Source: Heliocidaris erythrogramma
Lineage: Eukaryota; Echinodermata; Echinoidea; Camarodonta; Echinometridae
Length of the DNA stretch: 64,000 nucleotides
Reading direction: 5' to 3'
Assembly (NCBI GenBank): GCA_025617745.1
Contig: CM046853.1
Coordinates: 32,663,313 to 32,727,312, forward strand
Part shown: positions 34,001-43,969 of the stretch, piece after piece
Layout: each line of letters opens with the position of its first letter
Numbering within the stretch: position 1 is the first letter of the stretch
The notes under the pieces: generated by a model
Told to the model about the DNA's origin: nothing
What the model saw: the letters and a program-made list of their open reading frames with translations, nothing else
The model's database searches: none
Program-made: the position numbers and the translations under genes

Positions 34001-34159
34001 GAGACTGGAGCTGGATGCACACTGGTAGCACTGAAGGGCCGATTCCAGTCTTCCACATTGGACGATAAACCCGAATCCCCCCTCTTGAGCGGATTTGAAG
34101 AAGCGGTTGCCATATTCCCTCTGTTGCCGCGACAGAGATGGTGCTCGGGCAGCAGCCAT
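27709..34159 (-). CDS. Six-exon TPR-like/J-domain-like protein gene
   Basis: Joining six exons (34159-33896, 33355-33048, 32403-32258, 30095-29932, 29093-29003, 28082-27709) gives 448 residues. All sites are GT/AG and phases agree (0, 2, 1, 0, 1). The N-terminus (about 12-75) and residues 275-325 (AIAYSRLGRVYGK, CYKRAIELALSM) look like TPR helix pairs. The C-terminus (about 393-445) resembles a J domain, with AISHYHPDKVDKE carrying HPD at about 411-413 and then EEITKCLNDKY. J domains stimulate Hsp70 through HPD; TPR helices bind partner proteins. A co-chaperone role is inferred, not shown. An acceptor-like 'aatctag' at about 34185 hints at a 5' UTR exon further upstream. Confidence 0.85.
28203..28430 (+). 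mobile_element. tRNA-derived SINE in intron 5 region side, second family
   Basis: The head 'gctgtggtctaatgggtaa' and the B box 'ggattcgagtccc' are tRNA-like. The body differs from the 27.2-kb SINE, and the tail is TTATTATTACTACTG-rich. It lies in the intron between exons 5 and 6 (28083-29002). Confidence 0.7.
28440..28660 (+). repeat. Poly-C tract and tRNA-like SINE fragment
   Basis: C tract at about 28458-28477, then 'ggttcgatcccggtacggca' followed by 'cccttgagcaaggcatttta', a common SINE head/body join. It is truncated at the 5' end and intronic. Confidence 0.5.
28681..28917. mobile_element. Palindromic element bounded by TA repeats
   Basis: The ~67-bp arms at 28681-28747 and 28851-28917 are near-perfect complements ('aacaaattcatagtgacgaa', 'tcgacctgcactcatcgggt'). 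A ~100-bp spacer has its own small palindrome 'cccggatcatatccggg'. TA dinucleotide runs flank both sides (about 28664-28679 and 28956-28980). It is intronic in the J-domain gene. Confidence 0.8.
29003..29093 (-). CDS. Exon 5 of the TPR/J-domain gene
   Basis: 91 bp from acceptor AATACTAG|ATATTG to donor GTCG|GTGAGT. Encodes ILKITVKGKDCYKRAIELAL, completing the TPR-like unit begun in exon 4. It was found by phase and motif continuity. Confidence 0.8.
29932..30095 (-). CDS. Exon 4 of the TPR/J-domain gene
   Basis: 164 bp from acceptor CCAACTAG|GTGATG to donor GGCAAG|GTGACT. Encodes DALLETGLKDKEE, WSVMDWYRQSVILCKG and EAIAYSRLGRVYGK, typical of a TPR hairpin. The acceptor was chosen because it restores phase with exon 3. 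Confidence 0.8.
30246..30580. mobile_element. TA-flanked MITE with GTCGAC/ATG repeats, intron 3
   Basis: Ends CGGAAGCGTTAAAGTGCCA and TGTCACTTTAACACTTCCG are inverted repeats bordered by TA. Internal 'aagtcgacttggcaagata' blocks repeat in both orientations, making the whole element self-complementary. It is intronic between exons 3 and 4. Confidence 0.8.
30895..31285 (+). repeat. Dispersed repeat R3, copy 2
   Basis: Same orientation as 18507-18992, lacking the nested TA MITE. It contains 'gcagtggcgta' at 30983, recalling the 6.8-kb element ends, and a C tract at about 31039. It is intronic in the J-domain gene. Confidence 0.8.
31664..31832. mobile_element. Palindromic MITE, intron 3
   Basis: TGGGTCACATTT and AAATGTGACCCA form the ends. 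Subterminal 'cgataacgagatttt' pairs with 'aaaatctcgttatcg'. About 170 bp, no ORF. Confidence 0.8.
32258..32403 (-). CDS. Exon 3 of the TPR/J-domain gene
   Basis: 146 bp from acceptor ATGTGCAG|ATTC to donor CTACAG|GTAGGT. Encodes FMKECYFPIQEAARTCEK and EIEVLKEDVHQHT. A plus-strand relative lies at 45112-45262. Confidence 0.85.
33048..33355 (-). CDS. Exon 2 of the TPR/J-domain gene
   Basis: 308 bp from acceptor ...CTGTAG|GGC to donor TTTTAG|GTAAGTG (near-consensus). It begins GITRRYFSDAFQNFNKAF and includes WINKSFDDEQEKIGVL and KAEDYVRLATQLF, helical and charged. It ends two bases into an Arg codon. Confidence 0.85.
33896..34159 (-). CDS. Exon 1 (coding) of the TPR/J-domain gene
   Basis: 88 codons from the ATG in context CACCT-ATGG to the donor AAA|GTAGGG, phase 0. 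Encodes REYGNRFFKSA, GRLESALQCYQCA and KNIAMTSWKLASL, a TPR-like helical pattern. The paralogous exon at 61364-61615 has the same donor phase and motif order. Confidence 0.85.
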
Positions 34160-35505
34160 AGGTGAATGAAAACTGGTGGTATCTCTAGATTATACGAATA
34201 GAATTAGAATCAACCATGAGTAATGTGAAGTTCTAGTACATATATAATGTCAAATAATCAGTCACGTTCGAGGCATATCACAAAGTCAGAGCCTTGGCCA
34301 TAGTGCTTTGTATGAATAAGCGATACCCAAGTACCTACCTGTCACGTGTGAAATTTCGATCTCCAAAACTTACAAAGCCAATGCGCTCTTCTTGACATTT
34401 AAATTAAATGTTTTAAAAAGGCTTCCAGAACAGTGGGAACATAGAGACTATTTACGAAAATTAGAATCTAGAGCCAGAGGTGAAGCGATAATTATAAGGA
34501 GGAATAACTTCCATAGGCTGATTGGGTGTGGACTGCAAAATTGGTATAGTAGGAATGACTGCAAGAAACTGATGTCTTATTTTCGAAGGAGACCTTTAAT
34601 ATTCCACTTGACTTAGCTCTAGAGGGTCCAATGATAATTTGTGTGAATATTCAATTATTGGACAGGCAAAACCAATTCATCGATCTAATATACAGTCCCC
34701 CCCCCCCCCCAGAAAACTTGTCTGCTAGAAGAAAAGAAATCCCATTTTAGAGGGTTCATTACATATCCAAAATAAGGTTCGTTGCATTTTTTGCATTATT
34801 AATCATTAATTTATAGTCTTTAAAAATCCAAATTGATAGATAAAAAATCCATTAATGCAAAAATATAAACCTGTGGCTGACCAGACTAAAACTACACTAT
34901 AAGTAACATACTATGATTAACGAACTTTCTTGTTTATTTAAGGATACACAAACCCCATTTTAATTTTTGATTTCATTTGATTTTTTTCATCTGCATTCAT
35001 ATAAGTACAACATTTTTCGGTAACATATATAAAATAAAATACAAAAGTACTTTTTGACAATGAATCAGAAACAAGTATAATTATGTAACAATCATTTTTC
35101 AAAAACAAACACGAAAATGGTAAATTGTCAAATTATTGTAATTCGTCGAATATAAAATCAGCGGAAGAATGACTGCCATCATAAGCAGTTTGCTTGAGAA
35201 TATGGCAGCCCCAACAATAGGGTTGGATTAACGAATATTATTTCCTTTTCGGATCAACAGTCGGGGTTATAATAAACCTTCTGAATAATGAAGTTTTGGA
35301 ATTATGAACCTTCGGAATAACGAATTTTTTTTGCTTGAAGTTGGTTAAACGGAAAAGGCAGGAAAATAACTAGAAATGTCCATCATTGGCATTGACAGCG
35401 ATTTTTGTGTCATCCTTTTGTTCGAAGGAGGGACAAACAACCTCCCCCTCTCCTCCCTCAAAACAAAAGGTTGGCGTAGAGATTGTCACTAGTGGCCCGG
35501 ACTAT
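34160..35505. other. Upstream of the J-domain gene, no gene confirmed
   Basis: A 74-codon plus-strand frame at 34392-34616 (LKRLPEQWEHRDYLRKL) has protein-like composition but no recognised family or splice context. A C tract lies at about 34697-34710. Any promoter of the J-domain gene would lie here; none is identified. Confidence 0.35.
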
Positions 35506-35509
35506 TGTC

Positions 35510-36470
35510 AACACTAGGAGCAGCATCACCAAAACAATGTGTGTAGATTAGAGGATAATGCATCTCTATAGAAAATTCGAAAGAAATCTGTCAAGAAATG
35601 TGACCTGCAGAGCGTACACAAGATATCCACTAAAATATGACATTGACCCTATAAAAGACTGAACACTGGGGGCAGCAAAAATTGCAGAAGTCCAGAGTAA
35701 TCTATGATGGACCTCCATACAAAATCTGAAAGAAATCCGTCTAGAAATGTTACAGTTAGAGCGCACAAAAGACATGACCTTTGACCCTATAAAGGGCGGA
35801 ACAATGAGGGCAGCATTATCAAAAAGTATAAATCTGTAGATTGTACCAAGATGCATCTCTATACAAGATTTGAAAGGAATCCGTCAAGAAATATGGCCTG
35901 CAGAGCGCACACAAGACATCATCGAAAATATGACCTTTGACCTTATAAAAGGCGGAACGCTGGTAGCAGCATCACCAAAAACTAAAGATGTGTAGATTTG
36001 ACCAATATACATCTCCATACAAAATTTGAAAGAAATCCGTCAAGAAATGCAGAAGAGCGCACGAAATGGACAAATGACCTTTGATCCTATAAAGGACGGA
36101 ACAATGAGGGCAGCATCACCAAAAAGTAAAGCTGTGTGGATTGTACCAAGATACATGTACATCTCCATACAAAATTTCAAAGAAATCCAACAACAAATGT
36201 GGCCTGCAGAGTGCTTTCACGGTAGATTACACCAAGAGACACCTTCATGCACAATTTGTACAGAATCCGTTGAGAAATGCAACTGCCAGAGCGGGACACA
36301 AACTATCCACAAAAATATGGCCTTTTACCCTATAAACGACGGAACACTGGGGGCAGCATCACCGGAAATTATAGGTGTGCAGATTATACCAAGATACACC
36401 TCCATAAAAAATTTTAAAAGAAATCCGTCAAGGAATGAGGCAGTTAGAGCGCACACAAGAATGTGACGCG
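35510..36470 (+). repeat. Tandem repeat, ~155-bp unit, about six copies
   Basis: Each unit contains a 'gaaagaaatccgtcaagaaat' core (shortened in some units), 'gcagagcgcacacaagaca', 'atgacctttgaccctataaa' and 'gcagcatcaccaaaa'. The array ends in GC-rich 'cggcggcggcgtaacgctg' and a small hairpin 'ccggcattctgccgg'. The 146-codon frame across it is repetitive and not a real protein. Confidence 0.85.
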
Positions 36471-38609
36471 GCGGCGGCGTAACGCTGCTGAATCCGGCAT
36501 TCTGCCGGGGGATACAATTACCACAGTGCAATGTAGAAAATTTCTTGCACCACAATCATATTTATTTTCAAACTCACTCCTATGAAAACCCAACCCAAAT
36601 TGTTTTTATTATATTATATTTTTCATGTGATTGTTAATATTCTTTATACTTATGATTTGTACTATACAAAAGAAATATTGATGTGCAATGTCAATGAAGT
36701 CTGGTAATAAAATAGGAAATGAAAAAGTGAAAGAGTGTGATGCAATAGGAATTAATTTCATTCTTCAAACATTTACACTTTCACTCCAAATTATACGCTC
36801 ATTTATTGAAGTTCATCTTATTCTTCAATTATGTACACTTTTTAAGCAGTGTGTGGGTGTGTGTGTGGGTGTGTTTGTTTGTTTTAAGTGTATACGCGAA
36901 AAGGGCAAGTTATAGTCGTCCATTGCCCCAATTTGTAGTGAGATAACTAAATTTATCTAAAATACAAGCATAATTGATGGGTGTGAAGAGAAGACTACAG
37001 CAACCCTGTTTTCCCCTGGCTCCTTGGTTCTTGAACATGTCTTTGGTTCATGGGAACTTCTTCTTGATTTGTTTTTGTTTGGCAATCAGTCATAATTGAC
37101 TATTTTTGCCACACACTATACATAATTATGTAGACCTATGTAACACAAACACATGCAATCAAAATGTATACCATTTCATCTTTAGACTAGTTTACATGAC
37201 CTTTTTTTGTTGATGTTGTTTCAATGCAAGAGCTAGAGAGAGGGGGAATTATGAAGAAGAGAATGAAGCCAACACTCCTAATGATACACAAATAAATTTT
37301 AAACAAAAAGTTAATTTGGAATGAAAAGAAACAGACAAAGCAAGAAGAGCTCCCTCCCGTTGATGGGACACATGGGCACACCAACATCTGTGAAGTCTTT
37401 CCCGGAGACAGCCGCCTTTAACCTACCTACGGGGGAAAAACAGGGGCCCTTGCAGAAGGGAGCCCCTCCTCCTTCTATCATGCCTCCTGGTCAGTCATGT
37501 AAGTGTACTTAACAATAGTGTACATAGAATTTGTTTAAAATTGTTTAAAGGCGAACTAAACAACATATATAGAATGATATACATTTGCATATACATGATT
37601 ACATATATAAATATATAAACCCACACATTATACATACATACACATGCATGTACAATTACATAAATTTCGAGTATTTTTCCCCATTTCCGTATAAGCTTCT
37701 CTCCCTTCTCCAGAAACGAGTGCTGTTTATTTTTTCCCCTTTTCTCCTTCTTCCTTCTCTTCTTTTTTCTCCTTCTTTTCTAACAATGTGTATCATGATA
37801 TGCATACATTGTGTAGGGATTTAGATTAGTTCAGTTTTACGTAATTGGCCTATGTTATTGTTAGAGAGTAATGCATAGCGATCGGTTAAGTGAAGGTTAT
37901 AGTTGCAAGATATTGTGGGCTGTTAGAAATCAGATGGAAGATGTTACTTAAATTAGTTATTACTACTTTGTTTTTTATATGAATTTGTCAGCTTCCATTC
38001 AAAAGCTAATGTAACTTCTTGAATAACTTTCCCCCTAAATTGTAACAAGACATTAACATAGGCAAAAATTTTTGCTGTAGTCTTCTCTCAGACGTGTATA
38101 TCATTGTAGTGTTTTGGGAGCTTTACAATTATTATTACAACATACTTTATTTTCTCTGAATGCCGATGCACCTTATGGACTCTAACTACATGTATACTAA
38201 AATGGGTCACTTTTACATTTGAAAATTAACTTTGGAGAGGGGATCAGAATATACTTTGATAACTATTTCAACATTATTAACTCTCGCACTTTGTAATTTT
38301 ATATGCGAGTATAGATTCACTATTTTAAAGTCCAATTAATGCCTTTTCTCTCATTTTCGAGGGGCAACCGGGCATGATGAGGTAACGATCACGGTGCTCT
38401 CTCAACATTATGGGGAGGGGGGGGGGGGGGCAACGGTTCCAACACCCTCCCCCTCCCCCCACACACACATTGATTTGTGGAGAGCTTTATTGTTTTATAT
38501 TGTGGTTTGTACCCCACAAGCACTTCTGTTGTAGTTTGTAGCTTACAAGCATTACGGAATAAAGGCCATCATTGTGATCTTTTGTTCTCTGTACCCCACA
38601 ACTGCATGT

Positions 38610-38635
<26 letters not shown>
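36471..38635. other. Intergenic, one weak exon candidate
   Basis: At about 37336-37494 a plus-strand frame (LPLMGHMGTPTSVKSF, AAFNLPTGEKQGPL, PPPSIMPPGQS) runs from 'aagaaacag' (acceptor-like) to GTAAGT at 37500 (donor-like). It could be a coding exon, but no partner exon was found. The rest is AT-rich, with a G tract at about 38406 and CA repeats at 38608-38638. Confidence 0.3.
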
Positions 38636-38641
<6 letters not shown>

Positions 38642-38830
38642 ACATGGCTTTACTTCCGAGGACAACTATTGTTCCTCTATTGTTACTCGTCCTCGGACAG
38701 TCGACGGAATAAGGCATAAATTCATTGTTCGACGTTCGAGGACTATTGTCCGGCTTCCGAGGACCATTGTTGTCATGATTTTTTTTTGTTCTCTGTCCGA
38801 AAATGTCCTCGGACATAATGCTAAACAAAC

Positions 38831-38832
<2 letters not shown>
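38636..38832 (-). repeat. Dispersed CCGAGGAC-rich repeat R1, copy 2
   Basis: Reverse-orientation match to 4920-5115. CA repeats border it on both sides (38608-38638 and 38831-38858). Confidence 0.8.
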
Positions 38833-38859
<27 letters not shown>

Positions 38860-38869
<10 letters not shown>

Positions 38870-39907
38870 GCAGGCGTGACTAATATTGAGGAAAGAAGTC
38901 GCAATCAAGAGATCATTAGGCTATCAAAAGGTAGCGATAATGAGGAGGAGGATGGAGCGCCTCGGCCTCGGCAATATGATCACAATCCTTTATATATGAT
39001 AAAACTAATTTTAACTACAAGTTTACGATTTGCACTTTACGTTTTATGGACCTCATTCCCGGACTTCATTATATACCGCAAAACGTAAAACATATCGGCT
39101 TTTTTTTTTTTTTTGCGAGACCCCCGTTTTACAAAATTCGTCTTTTTTCGTAAAAATATTCTTTTTACTTTTCGCGTTGATTTTTACGATTTGTGTGTGT
39201 GGGGGGGGGGGGGTTTAACGAAACGTGGTCCTAAATGGGTCGGGGATATAAACTCCAACAACTTGAACAGCGTGCACTGTACCCATGGACCTACTAGAGT
39301 TGAAATCCTACACACAGTGACATACGTGCTATCTCTGTGCAAAGCCTCGAGACTGTTGAGCGGGAAGCTGTCGGGGTTGAAAGGTCCTAGCGTAGGCCAG
39401 GGAGCCTAGGGCAGTATATTGCCGTGATTCCTTACATATATTTACGGTAAAATTGTTTAATGGAATACCAAATGATCTTGCACAAACATATTTTGATACA
39501 TGGAAAAAACATGAGACGGTGTTTAACGCTTTTCTTTCCAATTTAATTTTTGCTACCAAAACTGTACAAGAGCTTTAATTTTGGACACACCTATCCATTT
39601 CAGTGATCTAATATTGTCGTTACAAATTCATCATTTCTAATGAAATGAAATCAGATTTCACTCTCTTCTCGAGTAACTTATTTCTAAAATAACTTTACTC
39701 ACACTGTCACCCACTGGTTTGAATCATTCACGCGGCATTCGGCAGCCGATCAGGTCAGGACTCACTACACTAGATCCAAAATGTTTGTGAATGCACTGGA
39801 CTGCTGTTATCAATACTGGCGAAAAAAGCGCAGGTGAGCGAGCGAGGATACGGAGAGCGACCTGAGCGGGGAATCCCCATCTGCTTATGCGTCGTGTCGT
39901 ATCGTTT
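38860..39907. other. Intergenic, no gene seen
   Basis: T and G tracts (39099-39114, 39199-39212) and AT-rich sequence. A GC-richer 39720-39880 stretch carries a minus-strand frame that continues into the neighbouring MITE and is judged non-genic. Confidence 0.35.
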
Positions 39908-39911
39908 TTAA

Positions 39912-40508
39912 AGGGAAATCCGACCTTTGTAATAAGTTTTTGTGAAAGCAGACAAATAAAAGAAACAGGACCGTGAAATTTTGAAAGAAATAGGACAAAG
40001 AATAACAATGAATGCTTGAAAGCTGGGATCACTCTGGACATGGAGATCCTCCAATTGGCAATTTGGTGAGTCGATTGTGACGAATTCACAGTCAACTCTT
40101 TTGTTGTAGAATTGTTGTAGTTTGTTGTAGGGCCTAAAAATATCATTAATTTCCGGTTTTCTCCTAAGCGCCTTTTCCCTCGGGGCAATGCCCAAAATAT
40201 ATTGTAGATACGTAGCATATTGATATAGGTCCTCAAAACAAAACAAAAATCTACTGTATAATAAGTTTTGAAATGACAATTCATTTTTTGTGCTGGAGCA
40301 TAATGGGGATTGTTTTGTCCGCCGCTATAGCACAGTGATATTATCGATTATGCCTATTTGAAATTCCCATATTGTACAGTGATTACCACTTTCAAAAATT
40401 CATAAATTTCTTATTGCTTGTCCGATTTCGTTCAAACTTTCACCAATCTGCTTCTCTAACTTTTCTGCTTTATTTCAGAACAGGTTGTCATTAGGGTTGG
40501 ATTTCCCT
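39912..40508. mobile_element. TTAA-type MITE, ~0.6 kb
   Basis: TTAA|AGGGAAATCC on the left and GGATTTCCCT|TTAT on the right. The ends resemble those of the 20.4- and 22.5-kb TTAA elements (AGGGATAC, AGGAGAAT). There is no transposase. The minus-strand 186-codon frame (39724-40284) crosses its left boundary. Confidence 0.6.
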
Positions 40509-40512
40509 TTAT

Positions 40513-41398
40513 AATGAAGTATTCGATCAGACTGCACATTGAACTCTTTTTTCGTGCCAGAAGAATAACATTGTAAAAACCTATATACAAAGTTTCCCTG
40601 TACCAAGTCAGTCAAAAGTGTGGTGCTCCGACATATGTTCTGGCGACAATTGCTCCGGGATTTATATTTTTGTTAATATAGGTTTAGGTAAGGGTTAGGG
40701 TTGCAATTTGATTTTAGGATAGGTTTAGGATTAGAGTTAGGATTATAATGTTACGTCTGGGGCTAAAGATTAGACTTCGTTTAGTTTACCAAATTACCGC
40801 TGTCGCCGTAGCATGTGTCGTATAACCAGAATTGTATTTGAAGTACCGGTATCAATGTCGGGCGAATTTTTTTTCACATTGATTGTTCACTGCCGATGTA
40901 TCATTTTCTTACTTGGCCAAAGCACCAAATAATACCATGGAAAAGACCTTTATGCTGCAAGAGAATCCCCCCCCCCCCCTCTCTCTCTCTCTTCCTCTCT
41001 CCCGTTACCTTCACAAATTCTCTTTCTTCCTCTCTCTTTCTCCCTCTATTCCCTTCTTCCATTGATCCATATCACTGGATCATATCACCAAAATCATGCT
41101 GCATGCATGTCTTTCCACCCCCCCTATCTATATCCCACCCCCTCCACCCCACTATATATAAAATCCCTTATTATTTCTCTCTACCTTGCCGTATTTCCTT
41201 TTCTTAAATGCATTGTCATGTTTACTCTTTATTATTATCATTTGTGCACATTTTGAGCTCTATAAAGGAAAAAAAAATTCTTCAATCTTTCTATACATGC
41301 ATAAGAGTCACCCAAGCCCTGCATACAAAAAGTGCACTATTCAGATTCACTTCAAAAGATAAACAAATATAACATATTACATATAAAGTAATGCACAA
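40513..41398. other. Intergenic, no gene seen
   Basis: Includes TTAGGG-like degenerate repeats at about 40683-40745 and a CT-rich run (40970-41060). No gene is recognised. Confidence 0.4.
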
Positions 41399-42196
41399 GG
41401 TACGTTCACACGTAGAGCGATAGCATCGATGCTATCTAGGTTTCGAGACTATTTTGGTCATGACCAGATAGTTTTATGACCAAACGCTGTCTGAACGCAG
41501 ATAGTCACGAGATAGAAGCGAGTTGGAGCTAGGTTTCGAAACTATTCTGGCAGCGAGTAGAGCGATAGCATCGATGCTATCTAGGTTTCGAGACTATTTT
41601 GGTAATGACCAGATAGTTTTAAGACCAAACGCTGTCTGAACGCAGATAGTCACGAGATAGAAGCGAGTTGGAGCTAGGTTTCGAAACTACTCTGGCAGCG
41701 AGTAAATCTCAGGATCCAGCGACAAGCATCGATGCTTTGCGGTAGACCACCCACCGCGCTTGTGAATATTACGCAATCGCTGCTTCACTCGTTGCTATAT
41801 TCACTCGCAACTTCGCATGATATGACCCCTGTGCACAAACTTCAATACCAATTATACTCGGGTCACCGTGTGTGGCGCAGTAATTATTGTTTTGGCAGCG
41901 AGTGAGTGATGGATAGTCACGAGTGGGTGATAGAAGCAAGTCGATCATGGCCAGTCTGAACGTACTGGAATAGTTTCGAGACTTACATAAGCATCGATGC
42001 CATGAGCTACGTATAAACATAACTTTTGTAAGGCATGTGGTACTATAATATAATAATGTATGTATTCATGTGATGTACCATCTTCCCTACTTTTTTTCTA
42101 TTATCATTCTGTTTCATCTGGTGCTGTAATGTAATGTATGTATTCATGTGATGTATGGGTAAGTAGGCTACTGTGTATAACTGTGTGGTAAGGGAG

Positions 42197-42228
<32 letters not shown>

Positions 42229-42250
42229 CTTCTTTTTATCTTTTTCTTTT
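41399..42250 (+). repeat. Repeat block R5, first copy, with internal 145-bp tandem duplication
   Basis: Begins 'ggtacgttcacacgtagagc' and includes the palindrome 'gatagcatcgatgctatc'. A 145-bp unit starting at 41413 is repeated at 41558. The block then runs through 'accgtgtgtggcgcagtaat' and 'gtctgaacgtactgg' to 'catcgatgccatg' and a 'gtatgtattcatgtgatgta' tail ending in a T tract (42200-42229). Confidence 0.8.
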
Positions 42251-42489
42251 TATATATATATGATATGGTCTTTAGATATTGATTTACATGGGCTTACCAG
42301 ATAATAGTGTGCATGTGTTTTATTTTGGTATAAGATTGGAGTTCAGTCAGTTTTGACATGTACAAGGTTTATTAAAATTAATTATTTCAACACATGTATT
42401 TGCTAGTTGATTATATTATCGATATATTACAAAAGAGTTGTTATTGTGTTATGTTGTTATGTTGATTTATTAAGACAAATAATGTATTA

Positions 42490-43250
42490 TTCAAAACAAA
42501 AACTTCGCATGATATGAACCCTGTGCACAAGCGTTTTGACCATGCATATATACCAATTATACTCGAGTCACCGTGTGTGGCGCAGTAATTATTGTTTTGG
42601 CAGCGAGTGAGCGATGAATAGTCACGAGTGGGTGATAGAAGCAAGTCGATCATGGCCTGTCTGAACGTACTGGAAATAGTTTCGAGACTTACATAGCATC
42701 GACGCTAACATAGCATTGATGCCATGTACTACGTATGAACATAATAGGTACGTTCACACGTAGAGCGATAGCATCGATGCTATCTAGGTTTCGATACTAT
42801 TTTGGTGAAGACCAGATAGTTTTAAGTCTGAACGCAGATAGTCACGAGATAGAAGCGAGTTTCCAAACTATTCTTTCAGCGAGTTTAGCAGAAGTAAATC
42901 TCAGGATCCAGCGACAAAGCAATCGACGCTTTGCGGTAGACCACCCACTGCGCTTTGACTATTTGTAATGTGAGCGCAATCGCTGCTATCTTCACTCGCT
43001 GCTATTGTAATTTTGTCTGTTTCATGTGCTATAATATAATGCAATGTATGTATTCATGTGATGTACCCTCTTCCCTATTTTTTTTTCTATTATCATTCTG
43101 TCTGTTTCATCTGGTACTGTAATGTAATGTGATGTATATAGGGATAAGTAGGCTAATGTGTATACTGTGTGCTAAGCAAGGGGTTGTTTTGTTGTTGTTG
43201 TTGGTTTTTTTTTGGGGGGGTCCTTCTTTTTATCTTTTTTATATATTTTT
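42490..43250 (+). repeat. Repeat block R5, second copy (rearranged)
   Basis: Repeats most of 41399-42250 with pieces in changed order. The 'accgtgtgtggcgcagtaat' part comes first (42550-42750). The 'ggtacgttcacacgtagagc' part follows (42749-43010), and then the 'gtatgtattcatgtgatgta' tail (43050-43190). Only one 145-bp unit is present. Confidence 0.75.
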
Positions 43251-43502
43251 AAAATCTTTTTTATATATGTGACCAGGCACCACAAAACCACCCAAAAGTC
43301 GCACTGTGTGATTTTCAGTTAGAGCTCAATCAATGTATTTTGGTTGGCAGTTTTCTTGTCAGACTTATGTGTGTCTTCTCTGGATTTTGTTGTATTACTT
43401 TTCTTTTTCACGACCCTGAATACTTGTCTCATTTTAATCTCCCATAAATCTTCCGGAATAAGTTCTTGCATTGATACTTGTGCACTATGATAAACAGGAT
43501 AT

Positions 43503-43969
43503 AGTGACTGCACCTGAAATGCTGTTTATAGCACTTGTAGTGTGCTAATTTACCAGCAAAAAAAATATGACCTTGGCGAGCCTCCAACCAGGTTCCGCTG
43601 ATTGAGAGGCGCTGACGTTACCGATGGACTAACGAATGCTTCTTGTAATCCAGTTTAGTCATGGGAGTCAAGTAGATAACATGAACTATGTGGTGTCGTA
43701 AATTCACTATGTAACAATATGATCTGCTCTAAATCGTACAATGTGAGTTAGTCTAGCGGTAATGCCAGCAATTCTCGATCAGCGGACCCTGGTTCGAAGC
43801 TCGCCCAAATCATTTTTGTATGAATGTTTAGCAGTTTAAGGAGCCGGTCCAGCTCCCGTGAAAGTGCTGAAATAGCACGCTGTGTGCATTCAATAGCACT
43901 CTGAGTGCAGTCCCTATATATGCATGCCCTCAAAAAGTGCTATATACAGCACTTCAGTTTTTACAGTGT
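43503..43969. mobile_element. Palindromic element with inverted tRNA-like arms, no. 1
   Basis: Outer arms 'ctgaaatgctgtttatagca' and 'tgctatatacagcacttcag' are inverted complements. Inside, a tRNA-like 59-mer lies at 43575-43633 (minus) and again at 43747-43805 (plus). Both carry an A-box-like 'agcggtaatgcc' or diverged partner and the B-box-like 'ggttcgaagc' or 'ggttggaggc'. The design parallels the element at 50862-51254, though the tRNA-like sequence differs. Confidence 0.7.

Noticed and set aside
35510..36466. 146-codon plus-strand ORF as a protein gene
   Set aside because: It is a translation of the ~155-bp tandem repeat; the peptide repeats with the array.
39724..40284. 186-codon minus-strand ORF as a gene
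   Set aside because: It crosses the left boundary of the TTAA-type MITE at 39912, shows no domain, and its composition matches repeat DNA.
40683..40745. Telomere-like TTAGGG repeats
   Set aside because: Only a few degenerate, irregular units, so not an interstitial telomere array.
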